Assembly: GCA_020854105.1 (NCBI GenBank)
Contig: JADZGB010000048.1
Coordinates: forward strand, 1 to 64,000
DNA length: 64,000 bases
Direction of reading: 5' to 3'
Source: Burkholderiales bacterium
Lineage (GTDB): Bacteria > Pseudomonadota > Gammaproteobacteria > Burkholderiales > SHXO01
Numbering within the stretch: position 1 is the stretch's first letter; each line of letters opens with the position of its first letter. Below the pieces are notes generated by a model, which did no database searches, was not told the DNA's origin, and saw nothing but the letters and a program-made list of their open reading frames with translations. Of the stretch, positions 18,585 through 29,535 are shown in pieces. Both the position numbers and the translations under genes were made by a program.

Positions 18585-20012
18585 TCAGCGCTGCTCGCCG
18601 ACGCGGACGATCTTCATGGTGTTCGTGCCGCCTGGGAGGCCGATCGGCTCGCCGAAGGCGATCACGATCAGATCGCCCGGCTTGACGTACCCGTCCTGCA
18701 GCAGCTTGTCCTCGGCCAGCCGCACCAGGGTTTCCCGGTTGTCGCCCTGGTACTGGAGCATGAGCGGAAACACGGAGCGGAACAGCGACAGCTTGTAGCG
18801 GGTGGTGATCTCGGGGGTGAGCGCATAGACCGGTACGCCGGAGTTCAGGCGCGATACCCACAGCGCGGTGGAGCCGGACTGCGTCAGCGCCGCGATGGCT
18901 TTGACCTTGAGGTGATACGCGGTGAACAGAGCCGCCATCGCGATGGATTGATCGATGCGCGTGAAGACACGATCGAGGAACTCGCGATCGAGCGTGACCT
19001 CGGTCGACTTCTCCGCCTCCAGGCACACGCGCGCCATCGCCTCGACCGTCTCGACCGGGTACCTGCCGGCCGCGGTCTCACCCGAGAGCATGACCGCGTC
19101 GGTGCCGTCGAGCACCGCGTTGGCCACGTCCGAGACCTCCGCGCGCGTGGGCACCGGGCTGCTGATCATGGATTCCATCATCTGGGTGGCGGTGATGGTG
19201 ACCTTGCTGCGCTCGCGCGCCATGCGGATCATGCGCTTCTGCAGCGCCGGCACGGCGGCATCACCGACTTCGACCGCGAGGTCGCCGCGAGCGACCATGA
19301 TCGCGTCGGATGCGTCCAGGATCTCCTGCAGCGCACCGATCGCCTCGGCGCGCTCGACCTTGGCGATCAGCAGCGCGTGGCCGCCCGCGGCGCGCATCAG
19401 CTCGCGCGCCATGTACATGTCGGCGCCACTCTTCGGAAACGACACGGCGAGGAAATCGGCCTTGAGGTGCGCGGCGGTCTTGACGTCCTTTATGTCCTTG
19501 GCGGTGAGCGCCGGCGCGGTGAGTCCGCCGCCCTGGCGGTTGATGCCCTTGTTGTTGGACAGCACACCGCCATGGCGTACCGTGGTCACTATCTCCGGCG
19601 GGTGCACGTCCACCACGTCGAGCACGATGCGTCCGTCATCGAGCAGCAGCACGTCCCCCGCCCGCACGTCGCGCACCAGCTCACGGTAGTCGAGACCGAC
19701 ACGTTCCTGGTTTCCCACGGTGCAGTCGGCATCGAGGATGAAGCGCTCGCCCTTGCCGAGCTGGATCTTGCCCTGCTCGAACTTGCCGACACGGATCTTC
19801 GGCCCCTGCAGGTCGACCATGATGCCCACCGTGCGCCCGAACTCGCGTGCCACCTCGCGCACGAGCGTGGCACGCGCGGCGTGGTCCTCGGCCGTCCCGT
19901 GCGAGAAGTTGAGGCGCACCACGTCCACGCCCGCGGCGATCATGCGGGCGAGCACCTCCCGCTCCGAGCTGGCCGGTCCCAGGGTGGCGACGATCTTGGT
20001 GTTGCGCTGCAT
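18585..20012 (-). CDS. pyk: Pyruvate kinase
   Basis: A 475-residue glycolytic kinase making pyruvate and ATP from PEP and ADP. The N-terminus [16 protein letters not shown] gives the start at 20012. Conserved segments include VVRLNFSHG, the magnesium/PEP site with [12 protein letters not shown], and the signature [14 protein letters not shown]. The C-terminal regulatory domain includes [13 protein letters not shown]. It is 20 bases downstream of pgk in the glycolytic run. Confidence 0.96.
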   Translation of the reverse strand: MQRNTKIVATLGPASSEREVLARMIAAGVDVVRLNFSHGTAEDHAARATLVREVAREFGRTVGIMVDLQGPKIRVGKFEQGKIQLGKGERFILDADCTVGNQERVGLDYRELVRDVRAGDVLLLDDGRIVLDVVDVHPPEIVTTVRHGGVLSNNKGINRQGGGLTAPALTAKDIKDVKTAAHLKADFLAVSFPKSGADMYMARELMRAAGGHALLIAKVERAEAIGALQEILDASDAIMVARGDLAVEVGDAAVPALQKRMIRMARERSKVTITATQMMESMISSPVPTRAEVSDVANAVLDGTDAVMLSGETAAGRYPVETVEAMARVCLEAEKSTEVTLDREFLDRVFTRIDQSIAMAALFTAYHLKVKAIAALTQSGSTALWVSRLNSGVPVYALTPEITTRYKLSLFRSVFPLMLQYQGDNRETLVRLAEDKLLQDGYVKPGDLIVIAFGEPIGLPGGTNTMKIVRVGEQR

Positions 20013-20032
20013 GGCGGGCGGGCGCGTGCGGG

Positions 20033-21211
20033 TCAGCCCCGCGCCCGCGCCTCCAGGATCTCGACCGCCGGCAGTTTCCTGCCTTCGAGGAACTCGAGGA
20101 AGGCGCCGCCCGCGGTGGAGACGTAGCCGATGCGGTCGGTCACGCCGAACTTTGCAAGCGCCGCCACGGTCTCGCCGCCACCGGCCAGCGAGAACGCCGG
20201 CGAGGCGACAATAGCCTGCGCCAGCGCCCGGGTGCCTCCGGCGAACTGGTCGAACTCGAACACACCCAGGGGTCCGTTCCAGACGATCGTGCCCGCCTTG
20301 CCCAGGAGGGCGCCGAGCGCTGCGGCGGTCCGGGGCCCCACGTCGAGGATGAGATCGTCCTCGGCAACATCGGCCACCGCCTTGGTGGTCGCCACGGCAG
20401 CGGCGGAAAACTCCTTCGCGCACACGACGTCCACGGGGAGCGGCACGGAGCCGCCCTTGGCCGCGAGGCGCTCCATGACACGTCCGGCCTCGGCGACCAG
20501 ATCGGGTTCGGCCAGCGACTTGCCGATCTTCATGCCGGCGGCAAGCATGAAGGTGTTGGCGATGCCGCCGCCCACGATCAGCTGATCGACCTTGGCCGCC
20601 AGCTGGTCGAGTACCGTCAGTTTCGTGGACACCTTGGCGCCGCCGACGATGGCCGCCAGGGGACGGGCGGGATTCTCCAGCGCCTGCCCGAGCGCTTCCA
20701 GCTCGCGCGCGAGCAGCGGTCCGGCACAGGCGACCGGCGCGAAGCGTGCCACCCCGTGGGTGGTGGCTTCGGCGCGGTGCGCGGTCGCGAAGGCGTCGTT
20801 CACGTAGACGTCACACAGGGCCGCAATCCTGCGCGCCAGTGCCTCGTCGTTCTTCTTCTCGCCCTTGTTGAAGCGGCAGTTCTCCAGCAGGACTGCCTTG
20901 CCGGGCTCAACCGTCACGCCATCGAGCCAGTCGCGCACCAGCGGCACGTCCTCGCCCAGCAGTTGCGACAGGCGCGTCGCCACCGGCGCCAGCGAGTCGG
21001 CCTCGTCGAACTGGCCCTCGGTGGGCCGGCCCAGGTGCGAGACCAGCATGAGCCGGGCACCCTGCTCCAGTGCCGAGCGGATGCCCGGCAGCGAGGCGCG
21101 GATGCGGGTGTCGTCGCTGATCCGGCCATCCTGCAGCGGCACGTTGAAATCCTCGCGCACCAGCACGCGCTTGCCGGCGAGGGAGAGGTCGGACATCTTC
21201 AGGATGGACAT
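20033..21211 (-). CDS. pgk: Phosphoglycerate kinase
   Basis: A 392-residue monomeric kinase that transfers phosphate between 1,3-bisphosphoglycerate and ADP. Conserved parts are [45 protein letters not shown] and [14 protein letters not shown] chose ATG 21211 (a second ATG lies five codons in). The gene lies about 115 bases after gap and 20 bases before pyk, so the three are probably one unit. Confidence 0.96.
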   Translation of the reverse strand: MSILKMSDLSLAGKRVLVREDFNVPLQDGRISDDTRIRASLPGIRSALEQGARLMLVSHLGRPTEGQFDEADSLAPVATRLSQLLGEDVPLVRDWLDGVTVEPGKAVLLENCRFNKGEKKNDEALARRIAALCDVYVNDAFATAHRAEATTHGVARFAPVACAGPLLARELEALGQALENPARPLAAIVGGAKVSTKLTVLDQLAAKVDQLIVGGGIANTFMLAAGMKIGKSLAEPDLVAEAGRVMERLAAKGGSVPLPVDVVCAKEFSAAAVATTKAVADVAEDDLILDVGPRTAAALGALLGKAGTIVWNGPLGVFEFDQFAGGTRALAQAIVASPAFSLAGGGETVAALAKFGVTDRIGYVSTAGGAFLEFLEGRKLPAVEILEARARG

Positions 21212-21325
21212 GGACGATCGTGGGTGACGGATTGGGGGAACCGCTTTCCCGTTCATTGCGGCATTGACTGCGCTCGACGACGCGGGGCTTGCCGCGACGA
21301 ACGGGGCGTGGGTCGCCTGGATTGC

Positions 21326-22339
21326 CTACTTGGCGTTCATCAGTGCGACGGTGGTGTCGAGCATCCGATTGCTGAAGCCCCACTCGTTGTCATACCAGCT
21401 CGATACCTTCACCAGGGTGCCCTCCGCGACCTTGGTGAGCGTCGCGTCGAAGATGCTCGAGTGCGGATCATGATTGAAGTCCACCGACACCAGCGGCGCC
21501 TTGTTGTAGGCCAGGATGCCCTTCAGCTCTCCCTCGGAGGCGGCCTTCAGCACGCTGTTGACCTCGTCCACGCTGGTGGCACGCATCGCGGTGAAGGTCA
21601 GGTCCACGATGGACACGTTGATGGTCGGCACGCGGATGGCGTATCCGTCGAGCTTGCCGTTGAGCTCGGGCATCACCAGTCCGACCGCCGCAGCCGCACC
21701 GGTCTTGGTCGGGATCATCGACTGCGTGGCCGACCGCGCACGGCGCAGATCCTCGTGGTACACATCGGTGAGGACCTGGTCGTTGGTGTAGGCATGGATG
21801 GTGGTCATCAGGCCGGCGACCACGCCGATCCTGTCATGCAGGGGCTTGACCATGGGCGCGAGGCAGTTGGTCGTGCAGGACGCGTTGGAGATCACCGTGT
21901 GGCTGGCCTTCAGGATGCCGTGGTTCACGCCGTACACGATAGTGGCGTCCACGTCCTTGCCCCCGGGGGCCGAGATGATGACCTTCTTCGCACCGCCCTG
22001 CAGGTGGGCGGACGCCTTCTCCTTGCTGGTGAAGAAGCCCGTGCACTCGAGCACCACGTCCACGCCCAGCTCGCCCCAGGGAAGCTTGCCCGGGTCGCGC
22101 TGTGCGAGCACGCGGATGCGGTCGCCGTTGACCACCATCGAATCTCCGTCCACCTCGACGGTGCCCCGGAAGCGCCCGTGAACGGTGTCGAAACGGGTGA
22201 GGTGAGCGTTCGTCTCCGGGCTGCCCAGATCGTTCACCGCGACGATCTGCAGCTCCTTGCTGCGGCCCGACTCGTAGAAGGCACGCAGGATGTTGCGGCC
22301 GATTCGGCCGTAGCCGTTGATAGCGATTCGGATGGCCAT
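21326..22339 (-). CDS. gap: Glyceraldehyde-3-phosphate dehydrogenase, type I
   Basis: A 337-residue NAD(P)-dependent GAPDH. The N-terminal Rossmann motif is [15 protein letters not shown] and the catalytic Cys lies in [13 protein letters not shown]. The ATG at 22339 has GAGGAT upstream. A TAAAAT hexamer on the minus strand at 22382-22377 could be the -10 box of its own promoter, though no -35 is clear. It is separated from glk by 91 bases. Confidence 0.96.
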   Translation of the reverse strand: MAIRIAINGYGRIGRNILRAFYESGRSKELQIVAVNDLGSPETNAHLTRFDTVHGRFRGTVEVDGDSMVVNGDRIRVLAQRDPGKLPWGELGVDVVLECTGFFTSKEKASAHLQGGAKKVIISAPGGKDVDATIVYGVNHGILKASHTVISNASCTTNCLAPMVKPLHDRIGVVAGLMTTIHAYTNDQVLTDVYHEDLRRARSATQSMIPTKTGAAAAVGLVMPELNGKLDGYAIRVPTINVSIVDLTFTAMRATSVDEVNSVLKAASEGELKGILAYNKAPLVSVDFNHDPHSSIFDATLTKVAEGTLVKVSSWYDNEWGFSNRMLDTTVALMNAK

Positions 22340-22430
22340 GCTTTCTATCCTCGGGTCTCGTTTGCGGAAACGGGTAATTTTACTGCAGCGTCGCACCTGC
22401 CACACCCGGCGCCGTGCTCGCCGGGCTGGC

Positions 22431-23405
22431 TCAGCCGTCGCCGGCCAGTGCCGCCGCCAGCCCGCGCAGCGCGGGATTCTCGGCGGTGATGACCAGAGTC
22501 GCGACTGCGGCCAGATATGACGAGAAGCGCCCCTTGTGCTCGAAGCGCCGGCGGAACGGGGACGTGTCGAACCACTCACCCAGTCTGGGCACGATGCCGC
22601 CCCCGATGTACAGGCCGCCGCGTGCGCCCAGCGTGACTGCCAGGTTGGCCGCCGCCGTACCGAGCACCGCACAGAACATCTCGAGGGCCTCGACGCAATG
22701 CCGATCGCTGCCCGCCATTCCCACCTCGGAGATCTGGCCGGGCTCGAGCCCCCTGGGCACCTCGTGATCGAGCCTGCACAGCGCTTCGTACAGGTTCACC
22801 AGGCCCGGGCCACTCGCCAGCCGTTCCGTGGAGACATGCCCGTACCCCTCGCGCAGCACGCTCAGCACCGCATCCTCGCGTTCGGTCATCGGGCTGAAGG
22901 CAGTGTGGCCGCCCTCTCCCTCCAGGGCGGTCCAGCCCTCGCCGCAGGGCACCAGCCCCGACACCCCCAGCCCGGTTCCCGGTCCGATCAGGGCCTTCGC
23001 CCGGCGCGGCTCGCAGCGGCCGCGTCCCACCTGACGCAGATCTTCCGGCGGGAGTGTCGGCAGGGACCGGGCGAGCGCGGCGAAGTCGTTGAGCACGAGC
23101 AAGCGCTCGAAGCCGAACTGACGGCGCGTCTGCTCGATGGAGAAGGCCCAGGGACTGTTGGTGAGCCGGACCAGGTCGCCGGTGATGGCGGTCGCCACGT
23201 CGATCGCCGCACGGCGCACCTGCGGCTGCCCCGTGGCCTGCAGATAGGCCCGCACTGCCTGCTCGAACCCGACGAAATCGGCGCCGCGATAGCTGATCGC
23301 CTGTTCGGGCTCGGAGCTGCCAGGCGCGACCAGGGCGAAGCGGACGTTGGTGCCGCCGATGTCGGCCAGCAGCCCGAATCCTTCGCCCGCCGCCACGTCG
23401 CTCAC
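22431..23405 (-). CDS. glk: Glucokinase
   Basis: A 324-residue hexokinase-fold enzyme of the proteobacterial Glk family (not ROK). It phosphorylates glucose with ATP. The phosphate-binding motif is [15 protein letters not shown] at about residues 12-26, with [24 protein letters not shown] and the sugar site [12 protein letters not shown]. Its ATG overlaps the tkt stop (ATGA), so it is translated together with transketolase. Its place between tkt and gap is less usual; many relatives have tkt directly followed by gap. Confidence 0.93.
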   Translation of the reverse strand: MSDVAAGEGFGLLADIGGTNVRFALVAPGSSEPEQAISYRGADFVGFEQAVRAYLQATGQPQVRRAAIDVATAITGDLVRLTNSPWAFSIEQTRRQFGFERLLVLNDFAALARSLPTLPPEDLRQVGRGRCEPRRAKALIGPGTGLGVSGLVPCGEGWTALEGEGGHTAFSPMTEREDAVLSVLREGYGHVSTERLASGPGLVNLYEALCRLDHEVPRGLEPGQISEVGMAGSDRHCVEALEMFCAVLGTAAANLAVTLGARGGLYIGGGIVPRLGEWFDTSPFRRRFEHKGRFSSYLAAVATLVITAENPALRGLAAALAGDG

Positions 23406-25396
23406 GCGTGCAGGACGCCCTTCACCGTCTGCACCAGATGGTCGGGGGTGAAGCCGAAGTACTTGAACAGCTCCCCGGCCGGCGCGGACTCGCCGAAGCG
23501 ATCGATGCCCAGCACGGCACCGTCCAGACCGACGTACTTGCGCCAGAAGTCACCGATGCCGGCCTCTGCCGCCACCCGCACCACGCCCCTGGGCAGCACG
23601 GCGTCGCGGTAGGCGGCGGGCTGGCGGTCGAACAGCGTGGTGGAGGGCATGGAGACGACGCGAACCTGGATGCCCTCGCCTGCCAGCTGTTTTTGTGCCT
23701 GGAGCGCCAGCGCGACCTCCGAACCGGTGGCGATCAGGACGGCTTTCGGTGCACCCTGGGCATCGGACAGGACGTAGCCGCCGCGGCGAATCTCCTCGAT
23801 CTGCTGCGCACTGCGGGCGACGAACGGAAGGTTCTGTCGCGACAGCAGCAGCGATGTCGGACCGTCGGCGCGCTCGATGGCGGCCACCCATGCGACCGCG
23901 GTCTCCACGGTATCGCACGGGCGCCACACGTCCATGTTCGGGATGTAGCGCAGCGTCGCCGCCTGTTCGATCGGCTGATGGGTTGGGCCGTCCTCGCCCA
24001 GACCGATGGAGTCGTGGGTGAACACCGAGATATTGCGTACACGCATCAGGGCTGCCATGCGCAGCGCGTTGCGCGAATAGTCGGAGAAGGTCAGGAAGGT
24101 ACCGCCGTAGGGAATGAAGCCGCCGTGCAGCGACACGCCGCTGAGAATGGCGGCCATGCCGAACTCGCGCACGCCGAAGAACACGTAATTGCCGCCGCCC
24201 GCCGCGCGCACCGGCCGCGAGCCGGACCACATGGTGAGGTTGGACGAGGCGAGGTCTGCGGAACCGCCCGCCAGTTCGGGCAGCTGCGGCGCGAGTGCCT
24301 CGATGGCGTTCTCCGATGCCTTGCGCGTGGCGAGGGTCTCGCCCCGGGCGGCGACGGCGGCAACGAAGGCGCGTGCCCGCTCGCTCCAGTCCTGCGGCAG
24401 CGCGCCCGACATGCGGCGCTCGAACTGCGCCGCCAGCTCGGGATGCGCATGCGCGTACGCCTCGAAACGGTCGCGCCAGTCCTTCTCCAGCCCGGCGCCG
24501 CGAGCGCGTGCATCCCAGCCCTCGTAGACTGACTGCGGAATCTCGAAGGGCGCGTACATCCAGCCCAGGTTCGCGCGCGTGGCCGCGACTTCCTTCTCGC
24601 CGAGCGCCGCGCCGTGCACTTCGGGTGTATCGGCCTTGTTCGGGGATCCCTTGCCGATCACGGTCTTGCAACGGATCAGGGTGGGCTTGTCGGTGACCGC
24701 CTTGGCCTTCTCCACGGCAGCCTGCACCGCGTCGAAGCTGTGCCCGTCGACACCCGGGATGACGTGCCAGCCGTAGGCCTCGAAGCGCATGGTGGTGTCG
24801 TCGGTGAACCAGCCCTGCACGTGCCCGTCGATGGAAATACCGTTGTCGTCGTACAGCGCGATGAGCTTGCCCAGTCCCAGCGTCCCCGCCAGCGAACAGA
24901 CCTCGTGCGAGATACCCTCCATCAGGCAGCCGTCGCCCAGGAACACGTAGGTGTGATGGTCGACGACGGGAAATCCGGGGCGGTTGAATTCGGCGGCAAG
25001 CATCCTCTCGGCCAGGGCCATGCCGATCGCATTGGCCAGTCCCTGCCCGAGCGGGCCGGTGGTGGTCTCGACGCCAGGCGTGATGCCGAACTCCGGATGC
25101 CCGGGCGTCTTCGAGTGCAGCTGGCGGAAGCGCTGCAGTTCCGACATCGGCAGATCGTATCCGGTCAGATGCAGCAGTGCGTAGAGCAGCATGGAGCCGT
25201 GGCCGTTGGATAGCACGAAGCGGTCGCGATCGGGCCACATCGGATTCGCCGGGTTGAAGCGCAGGTGGTGGTTCCACACCACCTCGGCGATATCCGCCAT
25301 GCCCATCGGCATGCCGGGGTGCCCGGAGTTCGCCTTCTGCACTGCATCCATTGCCAGAGCGCGCAGGACGTCGGCCAGTTGTTTTCGCGTTGCCAT
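23402..25396 (-). CDS. tkt: Transketolase
   Basis: A 664-residue thiamine-diphosphate enzyme that moves two-carbon units between sugar phosphates. The TPP motif is [18 protein letters not shown]. The N-terminal [20 protein letters not shown], the mid-domain [20 protein letters not shown] and the C-terminal domain are complete. The ATG at 25396 is chosen because the family homology begins there. It heads the tkt-glk-gap-pgk-pyk run and has a probable -10 element 74 bases upstream. Confidence 0.96.
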   Translation of the reverse strand: MATRKQLADVLRALAMDAVQKANSGHPGMPMGMADIAEVVWNHHLRFNPANPMWPDRDRFVLSNGHGSMLLYALLHLTGYDLPMSELQRFRQLHSKTPGHPEFGITPGVETTTGPLGQGLANAIGMALAERMLAAEFNRPGFPVVDHHTYVFLGDGCLMEGISHEVCSLAGTLGLGKLIALYDDNGISIDGHVQGWFTDDTTMRFEAYGWHVIPGVDGHSFDAVQAAVEKAKAVTDKPTLIRCKTVIGKGSPNKADTPEVHGAALGEKEVAATRANLGWMYAPFEIPQSVYEGWDARARGAGLEKDWRDRFEAYAHAHPELAAQFERRMSGALPQDWSERARAFVAAVAARGETLATRKASENAIEALAPQLPELAGGSADLASSNLTMWSGSRPVRAAGGGNYVFFGVREFGMAAILSGVSLHGGFIPYGGTFLTFSDYSRNALRMAALMRVRNISVFTHDSIGLGEDGPTHQPIEQAATLRYIPNMDVWRPCDTVETAVAWVAAIERADGPTSLLLSRQNLPFVARSAQQIEEIRRGGYVLSDAQGAPKAVLIATGSEVALALQAQKQLAGEGIQVRVVSMPSTTLFDRQPAAYRDAVLPRGVVRVAAEAGIGDFWRKYVGLDGAVLGIDRFGESAPAGELFKYFGFTPDHLVQTVKGVLHA

Positions 25397-25437
25397 CGAA
25401 TTCGGATCCGTTGAAGCCCGGCGTGCGGGCAGGGGAA

Positions 25438-25458
25438 TGCGCCGCGGCCGGCGGCGCA
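25438..25458. promoter_or_regulatory. Hairpin in the tkt leader / ntrX trailer
   Basis: An 8-bp perfect stem (TGCGCCGC pairing with GCGGCGCA) closes a GGCCG loop. It lies after the ntrX stop and, if the TATAAT at 25475-25470 is used, inside the tkt 5' leader. It may end ntrX transcripts or shape the leader RNA. No T-run follows. Confidence 0.4.
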
Positions 25459-25469
25459 CGAAACGCTCA

Positions 25470-25475
25470 ATTATA
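25470..25475 (-). promoter_or_regulatory. Putative -10 element upstream of tkt
   Basis: A perfect TATAAT on the minus strand in the 114-base gap between ntrX and tkt. No good TTGACA lies 16-18 bases upstream, where the DNA is GC-rich. It could be an activator-dependent promoter. Transcription would start near 25463, giving a leader of about 65 bases. Confidence 0.45.
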
Positions 25476-25510
25476 GGTGAGACCCGCGCCGCCCGGCGTT
25501 GCGGGGGATC

Positions 25511-26770
25511 CTACTGTTCGCGCCGGTTGAGCTTGATCCCCAGCTGCTTGAGCTTGCGGTACAGGTGGGTGCGCTCGAGGCCCACGCGCTCGGCGACCTT
25601 GCTCATGTTCGCCCCTTCACGCGCGATGTGGTACTCGAAGTAGATGCGCTCGAACGCATCTCGCGCATCGCGCAGTTCGCTGTCCAGTCGCAGGCCCGCG
25701 AACGCGCCGGGCTGCGCCCCCTCCACCTGCGCCAGCGCGATGTTGACGTCGCTCACCCCCAGCTCGTTGCCGGGCGTCAGCAGTGCCATGCTGCGCAGGC
25801 TGGTCTCGAGCTGCGTCAGGTTGCCGGGCCAGTCGTATACGCGCAGTGCGTTGAGCGCGGCGGTGCTGAGCGTGCGCGGGGGCACGGCCCTGGCTTCGAC
25901 CAGGCGACTGAGCATCAGGCGCGCCAGCTCCGGTATGTCTTCGGCATGTTCGCGCAGGCTCGGGACGCGCAACTGGGTCTGCGCGATCGCTGCGGCCAGG
26001 CGAGGATCGAAGCGCCCTTCGGCGGCCAGGCGCGGCAGCTCTCGCGCGGTGGAGGCAATGACGCGCGTGTGGGCGCGCTCGAACGATGGCATCAGGGCCA
26101 GGAGATTGCGTTGCTGCTGCGTGCCCAGGTCGGCAATCTCGCGGATGAACAGCGTGCCCTCCGCCGCCTGCCGGGCGAGGTCGCCGAACGGGTCGTCCAG
26201 GACCTTGTAGTCCTCCGGCTCGACCCAGGCAGTATTGGGCTGGTGCAGGGCGCGCGCGCAGGTGCGCTTGCCGGCGCCGGGCTCGCCGACGATGAGCAGC
26301 GGCAGCTTGAGACTCTTCAGCGCCTCCATGCGCTGGCGCAGCTCGCCCACAACCGCCGCCTTGCCGAGATAGGCCGGCAGAAGCTGCGACGCGGCGGGCG
26401 CGGACGGCTGCTGGCGCAGCGCCTGCCCGACGGTCGACAGGAGCTTCTGCAGCGCGATGGGCTTCTCCAGGAATGCGTACGCCCCCATCCGGGTGGCTTC
26501 CACCGCGGTATCGATGGTGCCGTGCCCTGACATCATCACCACGGGCATGGTGAGCTGGCCGGTGGTGGCCCACTCCTTGAGCAGGGTGATGCCGTCGGTA
26601 TCCGGCATCCAGATGTCGAGCAGCACCAGGTCCGGCCGCGCCCGGTTGCGCAGCGCGCGCGCCTCGCCCGCGCTCTCCGCGAGCCTGACCTCGTGGCCCT
26701 CCTCTCCGAGAATCTCGGACAGCAGCTCACGGATGCCCATCTCGTCGTCGACCACCAGTATCTGGCTCAT
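25511..26770 (-). CDS. ntrX: NtrX-type response regulator with degenerate AAA+ domain
   Basis: A 419-residue regulator with three parts. The receiver (1 to about 120) has VVDDE, the phospho-acceptor D52 in LLDIWMPDTDG, S81 and K103. The central AAA+-like domain (about 140-345) keeps a modified Walker A (VGEPGAGKR, 161-169). The GAFTGA loop needed to contact sigma-54 is absent, and Walker B reads GTLFIREIADL with R210 in place of Asp. The C-terminal Fis-like helix-turn-helix (about 380-415) has SKVAERVGLERTHLYRKLKQ. It is the partner of NtrY, whose stop its ATG overlaps (ATGA). It probably regulates by DNA binding with sigma-70, not sigma-54. Confidence 0.9.
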   Translation of the reverse strand: MSQILVVDDEMGIRELLSEILGEEGHEVRLAESAGEARALRNRARPDLVLLDIWMPDTDGITLLKEWATTGQLTMPVVMMSGHGTIDTAVEATRMGAYAFLEKPIALQKLLSTVGQALRQQPSAPAASQLLPAYLGKAAVVGELRQRMEALKSLKLPLLIVGEPGAGKRTCARALHQPNTAWVEPEDYKVLDDPFGDLARQAAEGTLFIREIADLGTQQQRNLLALMPSFERAHTRVIASTARELPRLAAEGRFDPRLAAAIAQTQLRVPSLREHAEDIPELARLMLSRLVEARAVPPRTLSTAALNALRVYDWPGNLTQLETSLRSMALLTPGNELGVSDVNIALAQVEGAQPGAFAGLRLDSELRDARDAFERIYFEYHIAREGANMSKVAERVGLERTHLYRKLKQLGIKLNRREQ

Positions 26771-28968
26771 GGCACCTGTCCGACCCTCACGTCCCCCGGC
26801 ATTGTGTGCGCCTGCCCCGGCGCGAGCGCAAGCGGCAGACGGATCCTGACCTGCGCGCCGCTGCTGCCGGCGTTCGAGAGCTGAATACTACCGTTGTGTT
26901 CCTCGATGATCTTCTTGACGATGGCCAGTCCCAGTCCGGTACCCTTGACCTTGGTGGTGACGTAGGGTTCGAAGGCGCGCGCCAGCATCTCGGGCGGGAA
27001 TCCCGGGCCGTTGTCGATCACCTCCAGCAGCGCGGCAGTGCCGTCCGGCACGGTGCGCACGCCCACGCGCGCCGCCCTCGTGGCGGACACCGCCTGCTCG
27101 GCGTTCTGCAGCAGGTTGTGGATCACCTGGCGCAGGCGTGCGGCATCGCCCAGCACCGGCGGCAGCGCGTCGTCCAGCGACGGCGTGACCACTGACTTCT
27201 GCCCCTCGTACAGGGTGAGCACGTCGCGCACGAGCTGGTTCAGGTCCAGGGGCTGCAGCTGCGTCTCGGGCGTGCGTGCGTACTGGCTGAAGGCGTCCAC
27301 CATCCCCTTGAGCTGCGACACCTGACTGACGATGGTACGGGTCGAGCGCGCCAGCATCTGCGCATCCGCCGGATCGAGCTTGTCGCTCAGCCGGTGCTCC
27401 AGGCGCTCCGCCGACAGCTGGATCGGCGTCAAGGGATTCTTGATCTCGTGCGCGAGCCGGCGCGCGACCTCGCCCCAAGCTGCATAGCGCTGCGCCTGCA
27501 GCAGTCGGGTGATGTCGTCGAAGACGACGACGGAGCCTGCGTCGCTGCCCACCTGCAGCGCGCTGCCGCGCATCAGCAGCACCTTGCCGTCGTCGAGCTG
27601 CAGCTGCTTCTCCCACGACTCGGGACGTGCCGCGACGATTGCCGCCTGCACTGCCTCGCCCACCTCGCGCAACTGCGGCGCGCGCGTTGCCCACTCGGAT
27701 GCCGTCACACCGATCAGCGCGTCCAGATCGATGCCGAGAATCCCGCTCGCGCTCGGATTCGCCGAGCGCAGACGCCCTTCCCGATCGAGCGAAAGAACGC
27801 CCGCGGAGAGCTTGGCGAGAATGGTCTCCAGGTAGGCATTGGCGGCCTCGAGCTCCTTCTGGTTCCCCAGCGCCGCCGCACGCGCGTCCGCCAGCTGGCG
27901 CGTCATTGTATTGAAGGATTCGGTCAGCACACCGAGTTCATCGTGGCTGCGCACCGGATGGCGCTGGCTGAAGTCGCCCTGTGCGACAGCGCGTGTGCCG
28001 GCTGCCAGCATGACCAGGGGCGCGGTCAGACTCTCGCTGAACAGGATCGCGAGGACCAGGGCCGACAGCAGCGCGAGCAGCAGCGACAGCGTGAGAGACA
28101 GGCCGTAGAGCCGCTTGAGCCCGCCGCGCGCCAGCGCGATCTCCTGGTAGTCCTGATACAGCGTCTGCACCGTGCTCATGTCCTGCGCGAGCGGTGCTGC
28201 CACGGGCTGTATGAGTTGCAGCGCCAGCGTGCCTTCTACGGTGTTGAGCGGCACCGCCACCACCAGGGTCAGTGCCTCGCCGCTGTCCTGGCGCACATCG
28301 CGGTAGGCCTGTTGCAGCCGGATCTGGCGCGCGGCCGCTGCCGGCAGGGAAGAGGGCATGAGCGCTGCCGCGTCCGCGGAGGAGAACGCCACCGGCCTGC
28401 CATCGGCGGTGAACACGCCGACCTCGGACAGGCCGCCCTGCTCGCGCAGCGCGTTGAGCACTCGGGCGCGCTGGCGCGGGCTGGCGTCGTCGAGGATCAC
28501 CGCCATGGATTCGGCCTCGCGCGCCAGCTCGCGCAGCATGTTGTCCAGCGTGGTGCGCCCGATCGCCAGACCGCCTTCGAGCGCCTTTTCCACGCGCACG
28601 TCGAACCACGACTCGATGCTCTTGTTCAGGAACTGGACCGACACCGCATAGACCAGTGCTCCGGGGAGCAGGGCCACGAGCGCGAACAGCAGCACCAGCC
28701 GCAGGGTGAGCTTGGCTCCGAACAGGCGCGCCTTCAGGCGCCGGCGCAGAGCCAGCAGCTGATAGCCCACCAGCCCCATCAACATCAGCACCAGCACCAC
28801 GCCCAGCAGCAACAGCAGGCGCAGATCGGCGGCGAACAGCGGCGTGTTCGAACTCGCCGAGGACAGCAGATAGAGCATCACCGCGCCCATCAGCAGGATG
28901 ACGGCGATGAGCAGCTTCATCCCGCGCGAGATGAGCGGGCGCCGTATGGTGTGCAGCGGTGTGGTCAC
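26767..28968 (-). CDS. ntrY: NtrY-type membrane sensor histidine kinase
   Basis: A 733-residue sensor kinase. Membrane helices near residues 16-36, 45-68 and 85-110 are followed by a periplasmic sensor region, another helix around 280-305 and a HAMP domain (TAPLVMLAAGTRAVAQGDFS). A PAS domain follows (SAGVLSLDREGRLRSANPSA), then HisKA with H507 in RRLAHEIKNPLTPIQL and the ATPase N and G boxes (NLLQNAEQAV, DNGPGFPPE, GTGLGLAIVKKI). It phosphorylates NtrX. Start is GTG 28968, overlapping the stop of the DUF4390 gene (GTGA). The system is linked to nitrogen or redox control in other bacteria; the signal here is unknown. Confidence 0.93.
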   Translation of the reverse strand: MTTPLHTIRRPLISRGMKLLIAVILLMGAVMLYLLSSASSNTPLFAADLRLLLLLGVVLVLMLMGLVGYQLLALRRRLKARLFGAKLTLRLVLLFALVALLPGALVYAVSVQFLNKSIESWFDVRVEKALEGGLAIGRTTLDNMLRELAREAESMAVILDDASPRQRARVLNALREQGGLSEVGVFTADGRPVAFSSADAAALMPSSLPAAAARQIRLQQAYRDVRQDSGEALTLVVAVPLNTVEGTLALQLIQPVAAPLAQDMSTVQTLYQDYQEIALARGGLKRLYGLSLTLSLLLALLSALVLAILFSESLTAPLVMLAAGTRAVAQGDFSQRHPVRSHDELGVLTESFNTMTRQLADARAAALGNQKELEAANAYLETILAKLSAGVLSLDREGRLRSANPSASGILGIDLDALIGVTASEWATRAPQLREVGEAVQAAIVAARPESWEKQLQLDDGKVLLMRGSALQVGSDAGSVVVFDDITRLLQAQRYAAWGEVARRLAHEIKNPLTPIQLSAERLEHRLSDKLDPADAQMLARSTRTIVSQVSQLKGMVDAFSQYARTPETQLQPLDLNQLVRDVLTLYEGQKSVVTPSLDDALPPVLGDAARLRQVIHNLLQNAEQAVSATRAARVGVRTVPDGTAALLEVIDNGPGFPPEMLARAFEPYVTTKVKGTGLGLAIVKKIIEEHNGSIQLSNAGSSGAQVRIRLPLALAPGQAHTMPGDVRVGQVP

Positions 28969-29516
28969 GGCGTGAACGTCCAGCGATACCAGTCAGACGC
29001 CAGGTTCCAGTCACGCGAACCGATGGCATCGAGCTGCAGCGGCTTGGGCAGCTTGCCGGTGTCCAGCCGCAACCGCACGCCCGCGATGTACACCGTGCCC
29101 GGTTCGATCTGATCCTCCTTGACCGCAGGATTGAAGCGCACGCGCCCGAGCACGGCGAGTGCCTGTTCGACGCCGTGGAAGGTCTGGTGGAAACCTCCCA
29201 GCGACAAGCGGTACTGGCGCGTGAGGGCGTTGTACGACAGCCGGTACATCGCCTCGCGCCCGGCCAGCTCCTTGTTCCAGATGTTGAGCGTCCACCAGCG
29301 CGGGTATACCAGTTCGAACTGCGCGATGAAGGTGAGCGTCAAGCCGCGCACCAGTGCCTCCTCGAGCGTGGGCGAGAGATCGACGTCGTATCGCGCCTCC
29401 AGGATGTAGCCGCCCTCGTTGGGGATGAGCTCTGCCGACTTGATGGTGATGCCCTCGGCGAAGGCAGCGGCGGCGAGCACCCACAACAGGGCCGAGAGGA
29501 GCGCGGTACGCGGCAT
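28965..29516 (-). CDS. DUF4390 domain secreted protein
   Basis: A 183-residue protein with a signal peptide (MPRTALLSALLWVLAAAAFA) and one DUF4390 domain, recognisable by GGYILEARYDVDLSPTLEEA, YPRWWTLNIWNKELAGRE and YNALTRQYRLSLGG. Function is unknown. It is constantly found between rsmB and ntrY in betaproteobacteria, as here, which suggests a link to the membrane signal sensed by NtrY. Start ATG 29516, 19 bases after rsmB. Confidence 0.85.
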   Translation of the reverse strand: MPRTALLSALLWVLAAAAFAEGITIKSAELIPNEGGYILEARYDVDLSPTLEEALVRGLTLTFIAQFELVYPRWWTLNIWNKELAGREAMYRLSYNALTRQYRLSLGGFHQTFHGVEQALAVLGRVRFNPAVKEDQIEPGTVYIAGVRLRLDTGKLPKPLQLDAIGSRDWNLASDWYRWTFTP

Positions 29517-29535
29517 CAGCCACCCTGGCAGCTGG

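Noticed and set aside
22405..22425. CCCGGCG/CGCCGGG hairpin after glk as terminator
   Set aside because: The 7-bp stem has a 7-base loop and no T-run. In DNA this GC-rich such pairings are common, so I do not call it.
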